Assembly: GCA_036674765.1 (NCBI GenBank)
Contig: JARVKI010000136.1
Coordinates: forward strand, 21,789-85,788
Length of the DNA stretch: 64,000 bases
Direction: 5' to 3'
Source: Seiridium cupressi
Taxonomy: Eukaryota; Ascomycota; Sordariomycetes; Amphisphaeriales; Sporocadaceae
The notes beneath the pieces are model-generated. The model was given only the letters and a program-made list of their open reading frames with translations. It was not told the DNA's origin and did not search any database. Shown here piece by piece: positions 1-12,859 of this stretch. Numbering within the stretch: position 1 is the first letter of the stretch; the number at the start of each line of letters is the position of its first letter. Both the position numbers and the translations under genes were made by a program.

Positions 1-1385
1 ATTTTTAATATAAATTAAATATTTATCGATTTTATATTAATTTTACGTGCGTAATTTTAAAAAACTTTCCCATATTTTTAATAAATCGTTAATAATAACC
101 GTATATCTTTAAAGTTTTAATCCGATATAATAACGTTATTTTTATTTCTTTTAAAAAAACTTTTTTTTTAGTTTTTTTTAAAGTAATAATCGTAAAACTA
201 ATTAATATAACTTATTTATAAAATCTTTATATATTCCGGGTATTTTATTTTTAATATAAAATAGTTTTTTAATATTACGTTTAGCGTATAAACTTCCTCG
301 AAATTATTTTTTTTTCGTAATTTTTGCTAAAACATTTTTTAATTTAAAATTATTATAATATAATTTATCTATAACGATTCTTATTTTAAATATATCGTAA
401 TATTTTTATAATTTTTAAATTATAATAAAATCGTAATTTTGTTTATTATATATAATTAACCGTATTTTTAGTATTTTAATTTAATTTAATTATTCGGTTT
501 TTAATTATTATTTTTTTCGGATAATAATTTAAATTTAATTCGTTATTACTTTCGTTAAAATATACGAAATATTTATAAATATTAATTTATTATTTGGCGG
601 GGCTTTTTTTATTATAACGATTATTTTAATATTAAATTTCCGTAAATATTACTTGGTTTTATTTTAATTTACTTTATATATTATATTATTATCGTTATAA
701 TATACCGTTTATAATAAACGGTTATTATTAATTAATATTTTAATAATAAAGTTAAATTATCCTTTTTAATACCGGTTAAAAAAGGTTTTACTTTTTTAAA
801 TAATCGGTATTTATTAGCGAAATATTTTATTTTATTATAATTATAATACGTTATTTTTCTTATTTAGTTTTTTTTTAATAACGTTTAAGTTTATAAATTT
901 ATTATATTATTTATAAAACGTTTTATTATATTATTCGTTTTATAATCGTTATTTATAATTTTATCGTAATATCCCGGTATTAACTTAAGGTTTAATTTAT
1001 TTATTATATAATTTTATTAAACTTTTACGTTTTTAATTATTCTTTATATAAGCGAATTTTAATTTTAATAGTTTATTTAATATAAATACCGAAATCGTTC
1101 GATGGATTTTTTTAGCGACGTTATTTTTAACACTTTTTTTTAAATTTTTCATAAAATAGCGTTATAAAAGCGTTATCGTCGTTTTATTTACTTTTAAACG
1201 CGATTTATTTAAATTTAAAAGTATATTTAAATATTAACCCGCGTTATTTAAATTATATAAACTTTCGTTTAATTTATTAAAAATAACTTTAAAACGGCGT
1301 TTAAATTCCGTATAATTAATAAAGATCTTTTTAAATTTTTTCGGTTTTATTTTATTATTATTATAGTTTTAAATTTAATTTTTAC

Positions 1386-1729
1386 TTTTAGTCTTAGTTT
1401 TAATTTTAGTTTTAATTTTAGTTTTAGTTTTAGTTTTAGTTTTAGTTTTAGTTTTAGTTTTAGTTTTAGTTTTAGTTTTAGTTTTAGTTTTANNNNNNNN
1501 NNNNNNNNNNNNNNNNNNNNNNNNNNNNNNNNNNNNNNNNNNNNNNNNNNNNNNNNNNNNNNNNNNNNNNNNNNNNNNNNNNNNNNNNNNNNTTTTAGTT
1601 TTAGTTTTAGTTTTAGTTTTAGTTTTAGTTTTAGTTTTAGTTTTAGTTTTAGTTTTAGTTTTAGTTTTAATTTTAGTTTTAGTTTTAGTTTTAGTTTTAG
1701 TTTTAGTTTTAATTTTAGTTTCTTTTTAA
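1386..1729. repeat. TTTTAG hexamer tandem array
   Basis: Near-perfect head-to-tail copies of GTTTTA (equally TTTTAG), with occasional TTTTAA variants, run on both sides of an assembly gap. The variants are what C-to-T or G-to-A mutation of a hexamer array would produce. The array is not the canonical TTAGGG telomere repeat. Its true length is unknown because the gap lies inside it. Confidence 0.9.
1493..1592. other. assembly gap of exactly 100 N
   Basis: One hundred consecutive N lie inside the hexamer array. A round 100 is the usual placeholder for a gap of unknown size, so coordinates left of it may not be contiguous with those to the right. The cause is most likely collapse of the tandem repeat. 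Confidence 0.95.
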
Positions 1730-1935
1730 TTAATTAATTAAAGTTAATCTAGTTTTAGTTTAGTTTTTTAACGGAAAAATTAAAAACTAATTAATTAAAA
1801 TTAATATTTTAAAAATTAAATTTATTAAAATATTAATTAATAACGAAAATAGCTTTTTTAGTTTATTTTTTAATATTTTTATTATTAAAATATAAATTTT
1901 AAAAATTTAAATATTAAAGATTTTTAATTTAAAAC

Positions 1936-2079
1936 TATTACGGTCTTATATACTGGTAGTTTAGTATATTATTATTATTATATAAAAAAGAAAAAAGGAA
2001 ATTAAGTTTTAAATTAGTATAACGGCTTTTTATAAACGCCGTACCGCTAGCGTTTTAATAATGTCTTAATATCGTAATA
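1936..2079 (-). repeat. 3' long terminal repeat
   Basis: This 144-bp repeat matches 8424-8564 over its full length, with differences mostly of C/T or G/A type. Shared landmarks are an ATTACGG start, a TAGTATATTATTATTAT stretch, AAGGAAATTAAGTTTTA, and ACGGCTTTTTATAA followed by GCCGTACCG. It is the 3' LTR if the element is read on the minus strand. Confidence 0.88.
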
Positions 2080-4039
2080 ATAACCCCGCGTTTTAAACCG
2101 TAATTAACCGTAATTATAATTATAAAGCACTATTTTACCTTATATACTCGCTAATTATAATCGTATATAAATTATCCGGCCCGCGTATAATTACTTATAA
2201 TTGCGAGATATTTAAGTTAGCGAATAAAGCGGCCCGTACAGCTAGCGCCCCGGTTAACCCGTATATTCGTATTCTTATCGTCCCGGGACCTAATTTAACT
2301 AATTTTAAAAATCCGAAAAATAAACACGGTTTTTTATTATTATAATTATTTTTCGCTATAATTATATTATTATTATATTTATATAATACTTTTTTAATTA
2401 TATCGTAACGTTACTTTTTTATTATTAATTATATTTATCACCCGCGATTTTAACCCTTTTTTTAATAATAGCGATAGCGATAACGATATTTTTATTAATT
2501 CCCGTCTTATTAACGATAAAAAACCGTAGTTTATTTACGCTTAAATAATAAAGGCTATAAGTCGTATTTGTAATAATAATAAAAGATTTTACATATATTA
2601 TTTGCGAATTTATTTAAAGTAATTTAAAACCGCCGTTATTAAAGTGATACTTTTCGGGTTAGCCTTTAAACTATTTAAAATCTTATATCGCTTTATCGCG
2701 ATTTTCGTTTTTTATAAATAATATAAAAAACGTAAGGATTTATATAAATTAATAGTTTTATTATTTTAAAATCGTATTTTACCTTATTAACGTTATTTAA
2801 ACGGTTACTTTTTCCGTTACGTTTATAACGTTATTCGTGCTAAAAATAGTTAAATTTAAATAAGTAAACGAGGATTATAATTAAGAATTAAACCGTATTT
2901 TTATCGTGGTTTAAGCGTCTTTTTAATGCGGCGATAAACTAGGTTAATTAATATAACGCGACTTTTTTTAAAGGTTAAAATAATAAATTCGATTTTTATA
3001 ATTTATCGTTATATTAATATCGTCTTTTTAACGTCTTTTAACCGTATTTACTTTTTTAAATAGTAATTTATCGTTTTTTAATTTTAGTTTATTATAATTC
3101 TTATAATTTAACTAATATATTTTTTTAATTTTTAACCGGTATACTTCGTAGTTTATTTAACCGGCGTACCGTTATAATTCTAACGTATTACCGTTATACT
3201 TTCGTATTTTTGCTTTTTAATCGCCTTTAAGACCCTGTTTCGTTTTAAAGTTAATAAAAATTAAAATAATTATTTTGCGTCCGTTTTATTCGAAATAAAT
3301 ATTACCGTTAGCTTTTTAATCGGTTTGCTTAAATTTTAGCGTTATAACGCTTTTTCGCCCTTATTTCGCGTTTATTATTTTATTAAAATTAAGCTAATAG
3401 GTTTAATTTCGTTAATAAAAACTAGTAGAACTTTTTAATCGTATCGTTATATTTTTTTTAAATATTCGGCGGGTTTTTAAAAAGGTTTATAAAGGTATAA
3501 CTATTTAATTTTATATTTTAAACCGTTAAAGCGAAGGCGGGAGTTTAGTATTTTTTTAAAGTGCTACTCTTTTTTTTTCAGTATTAAAGTCGTTTTTATC
3601 CGTTATTAAAGCGTTTATAATACGCCGGTTAAACGCTTCGTTAATTAAAGCTTAATTTAAGAAATTATCTTTATAACGCTGGATTAAAAAAAACTAAAAA
3701 AACTAAAAAAATCTTATATACCGGTAATAATTTTATAATTTTAATTCAGCGGTAAATTTATAAAATTAAAAACTGACTTATTTATTTATTATTTAATCTA
3801 ATTAAAGGTTTATTAAAGTTAATATTTTTAATATTAACTTATATAAAATCGTTAATTTGCGGTAGCGCGGTATTAAAACGATATTTATCCGTGAATTTTT
3901 TTTTATAAATCGGTTAATAACGCTTTAATTACGGTTAAAATGCGGTTTATTTTATCCGTTATATAAACGGGTTTTACCCGTAATTCGCAAAAAAAAAATA
4001 CTCCCGTAAATTCGAATATTTAAGTATTCGTCGCGAATT

Positions 4040-4390
4040 TTATTAACGGTAGTTAATCGGTTTAGTCGTTTTAATAAAACATATAATAAACCTTTAAATA
4101 TTATTTTATAAAAGCGTTAATTATTTTAGTTTAACCGTTTAATTCCGGGTAAATTATTATAAATGCGTATAGTATAACGCCGAGTTACCGGTTAAGTTTT
4201 TTCCAAAACGTTAAAATAAATTAAGTATTACGGTCCGAAACGATAATAGCTAAAGTCCCGTATAAGCGATATACTTTTATAATAAAGGCGTTTACGAGTA
4301 TAATCGTTAATTTATCGGGGACGGGGATAAAATAGCGCATTTTTATTAAGCGGTTTATTATTATTAATATATATTTATATACGACCCCGT
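4040..4390 (-). pseudogene. Ty3/gypsy integrase core remnant
   Basis: The minus strand reads as a degraded rve integrase core. It has an MRHFIPVP-like stretch (here NALFYPRP) near 4320, the second catalytic Asp region as FGP preceded by YYR near 4235 (from an SDRD-type motif), an FWKKL-like stretch (here FNVLEKT), and a region near 4126-4160 resembling the HPETNGQTE motif. Stops and missing catalytic residues show that it is non-functional. The order after reverse transcriptase places the element in Ty3/gypsy rather than copia. Confidence 0.85.
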
Positions 4391-5649
4391 TTTTTTATAA
4401 TCGGGTAATAAATTTATATAATTAATAGAAAAGTTTAATTAAAAGTGGAAAAATATTAATAATAAATTAATAAAGTTTAAAAAGGTTATTTTAAATGTTT
4501 TAATCCGTTAATATATATAATATTTTTAACGTAAATAATTACGTTTTGAAATAATTAAATTAAAACATTATAAAACGTACGATTTTATCCGGCGAACGTA
4601 TTTTTAAAGTAGCTAGCTAGCCTTAAATTATATAAACGATATAAAATTTAAAAGTAAAGCTTTTTATTAAAAGGTATAAATAAGCGGTTTAAAACGTAAA
4701 TACGGTTTTTATTCGCTTTATAATCGACTTTCGCGATTTAAAATTAGCGTTTTATTATAATAAAAAACCTCGCGGATAGTTTTTTTTATAAAAGATTTTA
4801 AAATGCGTTATATTAAAGGCGACGAGTCGTATACCCGTTAAATTAACGTATTTATCGGTTTTAATATATTTAAAACGTGTAATATAATTTAACGGTTTAA
4901 TAAAAAAAGACTCGGGATTTATTTATTATTTTATTATCGGTAAAATTAAGTTTATTAATTAAAGCGACGCTAAAAAGTCGGGATAATATATTTAGAATAA
5001 TAACGTATTTTTTAAACTTATATATAATACGAAACTTAAAAATATTTAAAAATTTAAATTATTTAGTTTATTATTAGTTTAATAACGTTATAATAACGAA
5101 ATATTATAAATTTTTATAATCCGTAATAACCTTTACGGGTTTTTTTATACTTTAAAGTTTAAAGCGTTATTTTTTAAAAGCTTTTACGATTATAAAAAGT
5201 TTTTTATCGTAAATCTCGTAATTATATTTTACGGGTATATATTTAAATAAGAAAAAGGTTATTAAATAAAAGGTTTAATCGTTTTTTATTTAAGATAATA
5301 CGCTTTTAAAAATTTAATTTAACGTATCGATTTTTAATATAATAAGTCGTTAAGGGTCGTAATATATTAAAATTAAAGCCGATATAAAGGCGTTTTTTAA
5401 AAGCGAGCCCGGTTATTTTAATTAAAATATTAATATCGTTAATAATTTAATTATTAAGGAAAACTTTTTAATAAACTAATAGTAATAATTTATAAAGTTA
5501 ATAAAACGTTAAAGGTTTTTTAAGTTTTAAAAAGGCTTTTAGCTTATAATAATTAAAACTTTATTAAAGTTTATTTAAATATTAAACGTAAATATAATAA
5601 GGTTTAAATATTTCGTTTCCGTAATTTTAAATTCGCATTTTTAAATATT

Positions 5650-5990
5650 TATAATTAAGTTTACGTTTATAAGCCTTTAAATTATATCGATAACGTAACG
5701 CTTATAAAAATTTTTCGATTTATTATAAATAAATATATTATTAAAATAAGCGGTAATATATTTATTAAATACGTTAAATAAAGTATAATTTATATAATAT
5801 TAAAACGAGTTAAGCGTACCCGTTATACTAAAATTCGCAATTAAATATTTAAATAAACCGAAACGGGTAATAAACGCTATTTTTTATTCGTTTTTAAAAG
5901 CGATCCGTAAATTATTAAACGGCGTGAATATTAAATTTAATAAAATATTTAACTTTATAAAAAGCGTTTAACGTTTTTTAGATAAATAAA
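5650..5990 (-). pseudogene. Ty3/gypsy reverse transcriptase remnant
   Basis: The minus-strand translation retains the palm-domain landmarks of Ty3/gypsy reverse transcriptase. The RYGLFEYL-type block (here RFGLFKYL) lies near 5806-5870. The catalytic YxDD box has decayed to YFNN near 5735-5745 and is followed by an IFIY stretch. The Asp-to-Asn changes at the catalytic box are what G-to-A RIP mutation produces. In-frame stops break the reading throughout. Confidence 0.85.
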
Positions 5991-8423
5991 ATAAAATATT
6001 AGTTTTTAAACGTAACGTTATTTAACCTTCGATAATTAACGCAAATTTAAATATTACCCCTGGGCTTTTTCGCTAATAATATTAAAATTATCATTCAAAA
6101 CGTATTCGCCTTAATAAACCTTTTAAATAAGTATTTATTAAAGTATTTCCGGGTAATAAAGAGCTTTTAAAACGTTTTTAATAAAGATTTTCCGGAATAT
6201 TAACGACAGCGTTTAAATAATAATTTAATTAAATATTTTATAAATTTAAAGTTTTAAATAAATTTTTAATATATTTATTAAAGTAAAAAGCTTAATTATT
6301 AATATTTAATTTATAATTACGCTTTTTTACTTTATTATTAATAAAAAGCTAGGCGCGGTTAAAGATTATATATTAACGGCGTCCCCGTTTTTAATTCTAT
6401 TTTATTAATTTAACGGTATTTTTATTTAAAAGGTTTCCGTTATTAAAACGCTTTTAATACGTATAAATCTTTTAGTTTAATTAATATAAAGATTATATTA
6501 TTAAAATTATAAAAAGTTTAAAATAACGTTTAGGCTATTTAATAGTTATATTAATAATTTAATATCTTTTATTAACGATTTTAAACGGTAACATATCGTT
6601 ATTACTTAAATAAAGGAGCCGGTTATTATTTTATCGGTTAATTTAAAGTTTCGTAATATCGGTAATATTTATAAAGATAAGTTATATAAACGTATAAATA
6701 TATCGTTAACGAAATTTAGAAGTAAATAACTTAAATTAATTATAATATTATATTATATCGCCGTTAAATCGGTAATCGATATTTTATAATTAAAAGAAAA
6801 ACTAATATTTAGGCTTATTAAATATATATATAAAATTTTAAGGTTTTATTAAAAAATATAACGCTTTTTCCGTTTACGATTTTAGGCGGAGGTTAAGCGT
6901 TTTCCGTTTTAAGTCTTTTTCCTTTTTCGGGGCAAAATATAACTTAATACCCCGGGCTTTTATAATATAAATATAAATTACCGTTTCGGCGTCGTTTTTT
7001 TTAAATTTATTATCTTTTTTCGGGGTTACGTCGTAACCGTATTAAGTTATATAAAATCTATTTTAAGCGATAATTTTAAAATATTATTTAATTAAGTAAT
7101 ATTAAGCGTACCGCCTTATAATAAATATTTTATAAGCGCGGTATTATTTTACGTTTTATAAAAATTATTATTAATAATATTATTAAAAAATGTGCGAAAA
7201 AGGTAAAGTTAATTTATAATATTATTTATTTTAAATCGTTTTATTATTAATATAAAAGCGTTTTAAAGCTTTTAATTAACTTTTTTTATAAAGTTTTCGA
7301 TTTAAATATAATTAATTTATTATAATTTATTAGTTAATTATTAAAAGCTAATTATTAAATCGGCGAAATTATTATTATATTATTATAAAGCTTTAAATTT
7401 ATGGTATATTTAAGTAAAAACGCTAACGATTATATAAATAAAATTTAAATATAAAAATAAATCGCCGACGTTACGTTATCCGTACGCTTATTATTTAGGG
7501 TTATTAATATTTACGATAATATCGTCGATTAATATTTTAATTCGAAAGTAAATATTTTTTATAAAGAATTATACCGCGTAAAGCAACCGTAATATTAACG
7601 TGTTAAAAGCGTATTAATTAACGGTTAATTTAACGCGTATAAAAGACCGTTAATTAATATAATCTTTTTAACGTATTTATAACGATACGGCTTCCTTTTA
7701 AAATATTAACGGCTTAGCTTTTTTAAATCTCGGCGCGTATATAAAATAATTCTAGTATATTATATTTACCGCAAAAAAAGTATTATAAAAACTCGCCGTT
7801 CATATTAATTATATTTATAAAATTAAAAATTAAATAATCCGGGTTAAAACGCCGGCGTAAAATTATTAAATTTTTTATATTAAAAAACGGATTATTTATT
7901 ATCGTACGTCGGTTAATTTTCCATTTTTTAAAAATTAAGTAATTACGTTATTATAACGGTTTACGATTATTTAAAAAAATTTAAAATATTAATAAAATAG
8001 TTTTATCGGCCGATTTTTTTAAAAGTTAAAATAAAAAGGCGAAATTCTTTTATACGTTTTTTATTAATATAATAAAAGTTAAAACGAACGCGGTAATAAA
8101 ATTAACCGCGGTGCTTTAACGTAAAAGTGCTAAAATAAACTCGCTATTTAAACTAACAAAAATAATAGCGTTAATAACCCTTAAGTTATACGATATATTA
8201 AAAACGGGAAGGTAATTATAACTTTCCGGGTTTTAAATATTTTAGGAAAATATAACCGTAATTAGTATTTTAGTTATAAGAGTTTTTTTAAGATTTTATA
8301 AAGTTAAATTTAAAAGGTTTTAATAACGATATAAAACTGTTTTAAAGCCGGGTAAAAGTTAAAATAAACGTATAAATTTAATATTTTTTAAAATACCTTT
8401 ATTTTTTTAAAAGTGTAATAAAT

Positions 8424-8564
8424 TATTACGGTTTTATATATTAATAATTTAGTATATTATTATTATACGAAAAGGAAAGGAGGAAATTAAGTTTTAGGTT
8501 AATATAACGGCTTTTTATAAGCGCCGTACCGTTAACGCCTTAATAACGTTTGAATACCGTAATA
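8424..8564 (-). repeat. 5' long terminal repeat
   Basis: This is the 141-bp partner of 1936-2079 in the same orientation. The scattered transitions between the two copies mean they were mutated independently after insertion, as RIP would do. Confidence 0.88.
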
Positions 8565-11500
8565 AATATTAATTTTTAAAAGTTAATATTTATTTTATAA
8601 AAATATTTAAAAATAAACTAATTAAATTATTCTTTTAATTTGGTTTTATTATTAAAATAATCCTTTGTAATTAATTCGAATTATTTAAAAACGTCGTTTT
8701 TAAAAAAATTTATTATATAAAAGATTTTACTAATATTATTATTAATATTATTTTAATAAAAGTATAAATACCTTTTCGTTTAAAGTAAGAACTTTTAAAC
8801 GCTATTTTTATTATTATTATAAATTTATAATATTAATATTTTATAATTAATTTTATAAGCGATAAATATTAAAATAATAGCGATTTACTCGATTATTTAT
8901 TAAGAATCGTTTTATAACGCGATATAAAATTATTATAAATTAATTATTTGCGTAATTATATTTTAAATTATACGAAACGCGTCGGGCCCGTTAATCGGGT
9001 TTTTAATAAAGCTTTTATTTAAAATTTAAAATATTATTTTATTTTATTAAATAGTGTTTTATTAATATAATTAAATAACGTATTTAAATAAAAATAATAA
9101 AAATATAACGAATATACGTTAATTTAAATAAATTTAAATATATTATTAATAAGTTTATATTAATAAAATATATTAACCGGTAATATTAATTAAATAAATA
9201 ATAAAAGGTAAAAACATTTTAATAAAAAATAATTTATAATATAATCGTTAAATTTCTCATTTTATTTATAAATAAAATAAGTATTTAAATTAATTATTAA
9301 AATAATATTTATTTATATAAGAAATATTTATTAATATATATATTTTTTAATTTTTTTATTAATAATTTTTAATTTATCCGAATTAATACCGATTTTTATA
9401 AATTAAAGCTTTAAATTATATTAAAAGTTTTAATTTTTATATATAACTTATACGTTAAATATTAATTTAAATTACGTAACTTTTTATTAATATTATTTAT
9501 TAATCGTAATTATTAAATCGTTAAAATAGCTTTTTTCGCGTTTTTATTTTTATTTTATTTATATTACGTTTATAATAAAGAATAAATTAAATAAAGTAAA
9601 TTTTACTATCATTTTAATATTTTAATATTTATTAATTACTTTATAAAAAAAGAAATTTATTTTAATTTAATTAATTTAATTAAAATTAAAATTTAAAAAT
9701 TAAAAACTTATTATTTATAAAATATTAATAAATTAAATTTAACTTATTATTAATTATAATTAATAAATATAATTTTAAATTTACGATTTAAAATATAATA
9801 ATTTAATAATAACGGGTTATTAACTTTTTATTATAATATTTCACTTAATTTAAATCGTATATTTAAAGATAAATTTCGAAAGTAAGTTTAGTTTTTTAAA
9901 TTTTATAAACTAATTTTATTAATTAATTTTATTAATTAATTATAAATAATAAAAATAAATTCTTTTATATTTATAAATAATTAAATTAAAGTTTTTATAC
10001 GCGTTTATATTATATAAATTAGAATTAAAAATATATTTTTAAAATTAAATTTATTAAAAATAAAAAATAAATTTTAAAATTTACTTTAATATATTTTTAT
10101 TTATTATATAAGAAAAGTTATTTTAAAAAATTATAAATTTTTTATAAAAGGAAAAATATTATTAATTTATATTATAAGAACTAATATTTTATAAAATAAA
10201 AATCTTTAATAATTAAACCTTTAAAAAACGGTTTATAATTAATAATTTACGTATATTAAAATAGCTTTTTTTCTTTTTAAATTTTTTTATTTTTTTATTT
10301 TTAACCTTTTTACTTTTAATCTTTTTATTTAGCGTTAACGGTTTTTTATTATTAATTTATTTAATTTAATACGTTATATAATAAAGATATATAAAATTAA
10401 TAAAATATTATTATCTTTTTTAATAAAATCTTTTTTTAAATAATAATATATATATAAAATAATTAATAAATAAAAACACTTTATATAATATTTTACTTAA
10501 TAATTATCTTTTTTAATATAATTTATTAACGTTTTAATTTTTAAAGCTTTTTATTAACTTTTTTAAATAATAATTAAAAATTAATTATAATATAACGAAT
10601 TAACCGTTAATAATAATGTAAAAGGGAAAAGAAAACCGTTATTAACGAATAGTTTACGCCGATATTAATAATATTTAACGTACTACGGTTTTTTAATAAA
10701 AAATAAAAAATATAAATAACGGTTTATTTTATTAAATTAAAAAGAAAAATCGATAGTTTATTACGGAAATTTTACGTTAAAAATACGAAAAGTTAATTAC
10801 CGAATTTAATAATAACTTTATACGTAAAACGTTAAAAATAAACCGTTTTTATATATAAAAAAGTCGTTAAAAATTAAAAAAACGACATAAAAAGTTTATT
10901 AAAAAAAAGAAAATTCGTTTTAATTAGTGTTAAACTTTTTAATTTTTAATAACTAATTTAATTAAAATATAATAAAGTTTAATAACTTATTATTATATTT
11001 AAATTTTAATAATTCAAATTATTTAATATTATTTATAATAAATTAATTAACGTTAAATTTTTACTAAAAGTTATTTAAAATTAAATATATAATTTTATTT
11101 AATTAAAAGAATAAACGAAAAATAAAAAGGTTTTAAAAGTTTTTTAATTATTTTATATAAATATAAATTTATATAATTTAAAACCGTATCGTTTTATTAA
11201 ACTTTTTTATTAACCGATATATATATAACTTTTTTTTTTATAAAATAACTTATAATATTAATTAAATAAAATTAAATAATTAATTTTATTAAAATATTAA
11301 AGTTTTATTTATATAAAATAAATAAATAAAAAATAATAAGAAGAATTTATAAAAATATTTTATATTTAAATTTTTATTTTTTTATTAAAATATTATTATT
11401 TAATTAATAAATTATTATTTTAAAAAAATAATTAATTTATTATTAATATATAATTAATTATATATTTTAAATTTTAAAAATTATTATTATTTTATTATTT

Positions 11501-11918
11501 ATTATTTTTTTTATTTTTTAAATAATTTTTTATCTTTATTTTTAAATTATATTATATAATATTTAATATATTATAATTTTATAATAATAATTTATTATAA
11601 AAACTTTATATTAATTTAATATTAAAATTTAATAATAATTTTACGTATAAAACGTTAAAATTAAATTATTTTTTAAAAAAAAATTTAAAAACTTTTAAAA
11701 AAAATTAATTAATATTAAACTTTTTAATTTATTATATTATTTAAATTAATTTATAATTTAATTTTAAATATAATATTATAAAAGTTTTTTAAAAAATTAT
11801 AATTAAATTTATTATTTATTATTTATTATTTTAACTTTATAATATTTTAAAACCTAATAAAATTATAATTTATAAATAAATAATGTAATTAAGTTTTTAA
11901 TATAAAATAAAAACTTTC
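8565..11918. other. RIPed sequence without an identifiable gene
   Basis: This stretch is even poorer in G and C than the LTR element, especially after 9500, and is dense in TAA and TAT. I found no repeat pair, domain remnant or RNA gene. It probably represents one or more older repeats mutated beyond recognition. Confidence 0.7.
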
Positions 11919-12000
11919 GCGTGGCGGTTGGTAGGGGTGGGCGGTTAGTCGGTGCTAGATTGTATTTACAAATATATTTGCAAGATTGCGGGTTTGGTTG

Positions 12001-12829
12001 ATGCAGCCGGATCCATCTATATCATCTAGTATGGAACTCCATACTGATATTATAGGGGATGATGAACAGTACAAATCCAGTGCCCGACAAATCGTAGACT
12101 ACCGGGAGGGATTCGGCCCATACGACATACACCGGGCCAAGGACGAAAATCGTCATGATCGACGAGGGGTCGGCGCCTTTCTTGCAGCCTGCGACCAGAA
12201 TCAAGAGAAAATCTACCATATTGGTATCGCATATCTGGAACCGAAAGGACATGCGGTTGTTATATTGCGAGACTGCGACTCGCACGTCAAAACACCTAGA
12301 ACATTCGAAACGATCTATGAGTCACACGCGAATGGCGAGCTCCCGGATGAGGGTGTCAGATTGCTCCATATTCGTTTCTGGAATCGCTTAAAAGGTCGAA
12401 TTCGCATTGGTTCTAGAGCCTTTGATGATTACGCGGAGGTTTCATCGATGTCACGAACTATACTGTATTGGCATGACTGGGCGAGAACTTAGACATATCG
12501 CGTTACAGTCATGTCCTCGAGAGCACCAATACGTGATAAACGACTGTGCCAGTTTTGACTTTAACTTTCCCACCGAGGTGCTGCAGTATCTAAAAGGTTG
12601 CAATACTATAACCAGTATCAACGGATACGTGGAATACCTAGTCCGTCAAAAATCATGTCTATTATGGGTTAACAGGCGTACTGGAGACAGGTTCAAGAGC
12701 GAATGGAGCATTCGGCAGAAGCGGTCATCTTCTTGCAGAATCATCCATTTAGTAATCATCAAGATAATATTGAGAACTAATGTGTTACTCGAAGATGATG
12801 ATATTAGAAATATCTCAGTCTCCGGTTAA
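12001..12829 (+). pseudogene. unknown-family protein, copy 1, frameshifted
   Basis: An open frame runs from the ATG at 12001 to a stop at 12490, and homology then continues in the next frame to 12829. The join must lie near 12475-12490. There the first frame reads YWHDWAR and the second GRELRHIALQSC, and both align with the uninterrupted LLYNGTTARVLKRIELRSC of copy 2 (13517-14171). An intron would have to delete conserved sequence, so I read it as a one-base frameshift. Shared points between the copies include a YHIGIAYLEP block, a SC-x-x-x-H segment and a DCA-x-F block. His followed far downstream by Asp-Cys-x-x-Phe is reminiscent of NlpC/P60 or LRAT-like papain folds, but this is only a suggestion. 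It lies directly beside the RIP island. Confidence 0.55.
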
Positions 12830-12859
12830 CAGCATGTTGATTTTCAACTAAAATCCAAA

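Larger units (their letters stand above)
1936..8564 (-). mobile_element. RIP-inactivated Ty3/gypsy LTR retrotransposon
   Basis: Two direct repeats of about 140 bp bound a 6.6-kb element. Read on the minus strand, with stops ignored, the interior still shows Ty3/gypsy pol in the expected order: reverse transcriptase near 5650-5990, then integrase near 4040-4390. The repeat ends read TATTACGG and CGTAATA, consistent with RIPed TG..CA termini forming a perfect inverted repeat. Just inside the 2079 end, the minus strand has a G-rich stretch (GCGGGG) that could be the polypurine tract. I could not recognise the primer-binding site next to 8424, and the flanking five bases do not match as a clear target-site duplication. 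Every frame is riddled with TAA and TAG, so the element is dead. Confidence 0.88.
1..11918. other. RIP-mutated AT-rich repeat island
   Basis: The whole block is made almost entirely of A and T, with TpA very abundant and CpA and TpG nearly absent, while CpG is still present. That dinucleotide pattern is the known product of repeat-induced point mutation, a premeiotic C-to-T process acting on duplicated DNA in Pezizomycotina. No intact reading frame survives. The change to normal composition is abrupt, between about 11918 and 11930. The block holds a hexamer array, an assembly gap and a Ty3/gypsy element, listed separately. Positions 1-1385 hold further RIPed sequence in which I could not identify a gene or element with confidence. 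Confidence 0.93.

Noticed and set aside
1..720. Possible Tc1/mariner transposase remnant on the minus strand near 560-720
   Set aside because: A DN-x-x-I-H-like and YLRKF stretch is suggestive, but the key catalytic and SPDLNPIE-type motifs could not be aligned without frameshifts.
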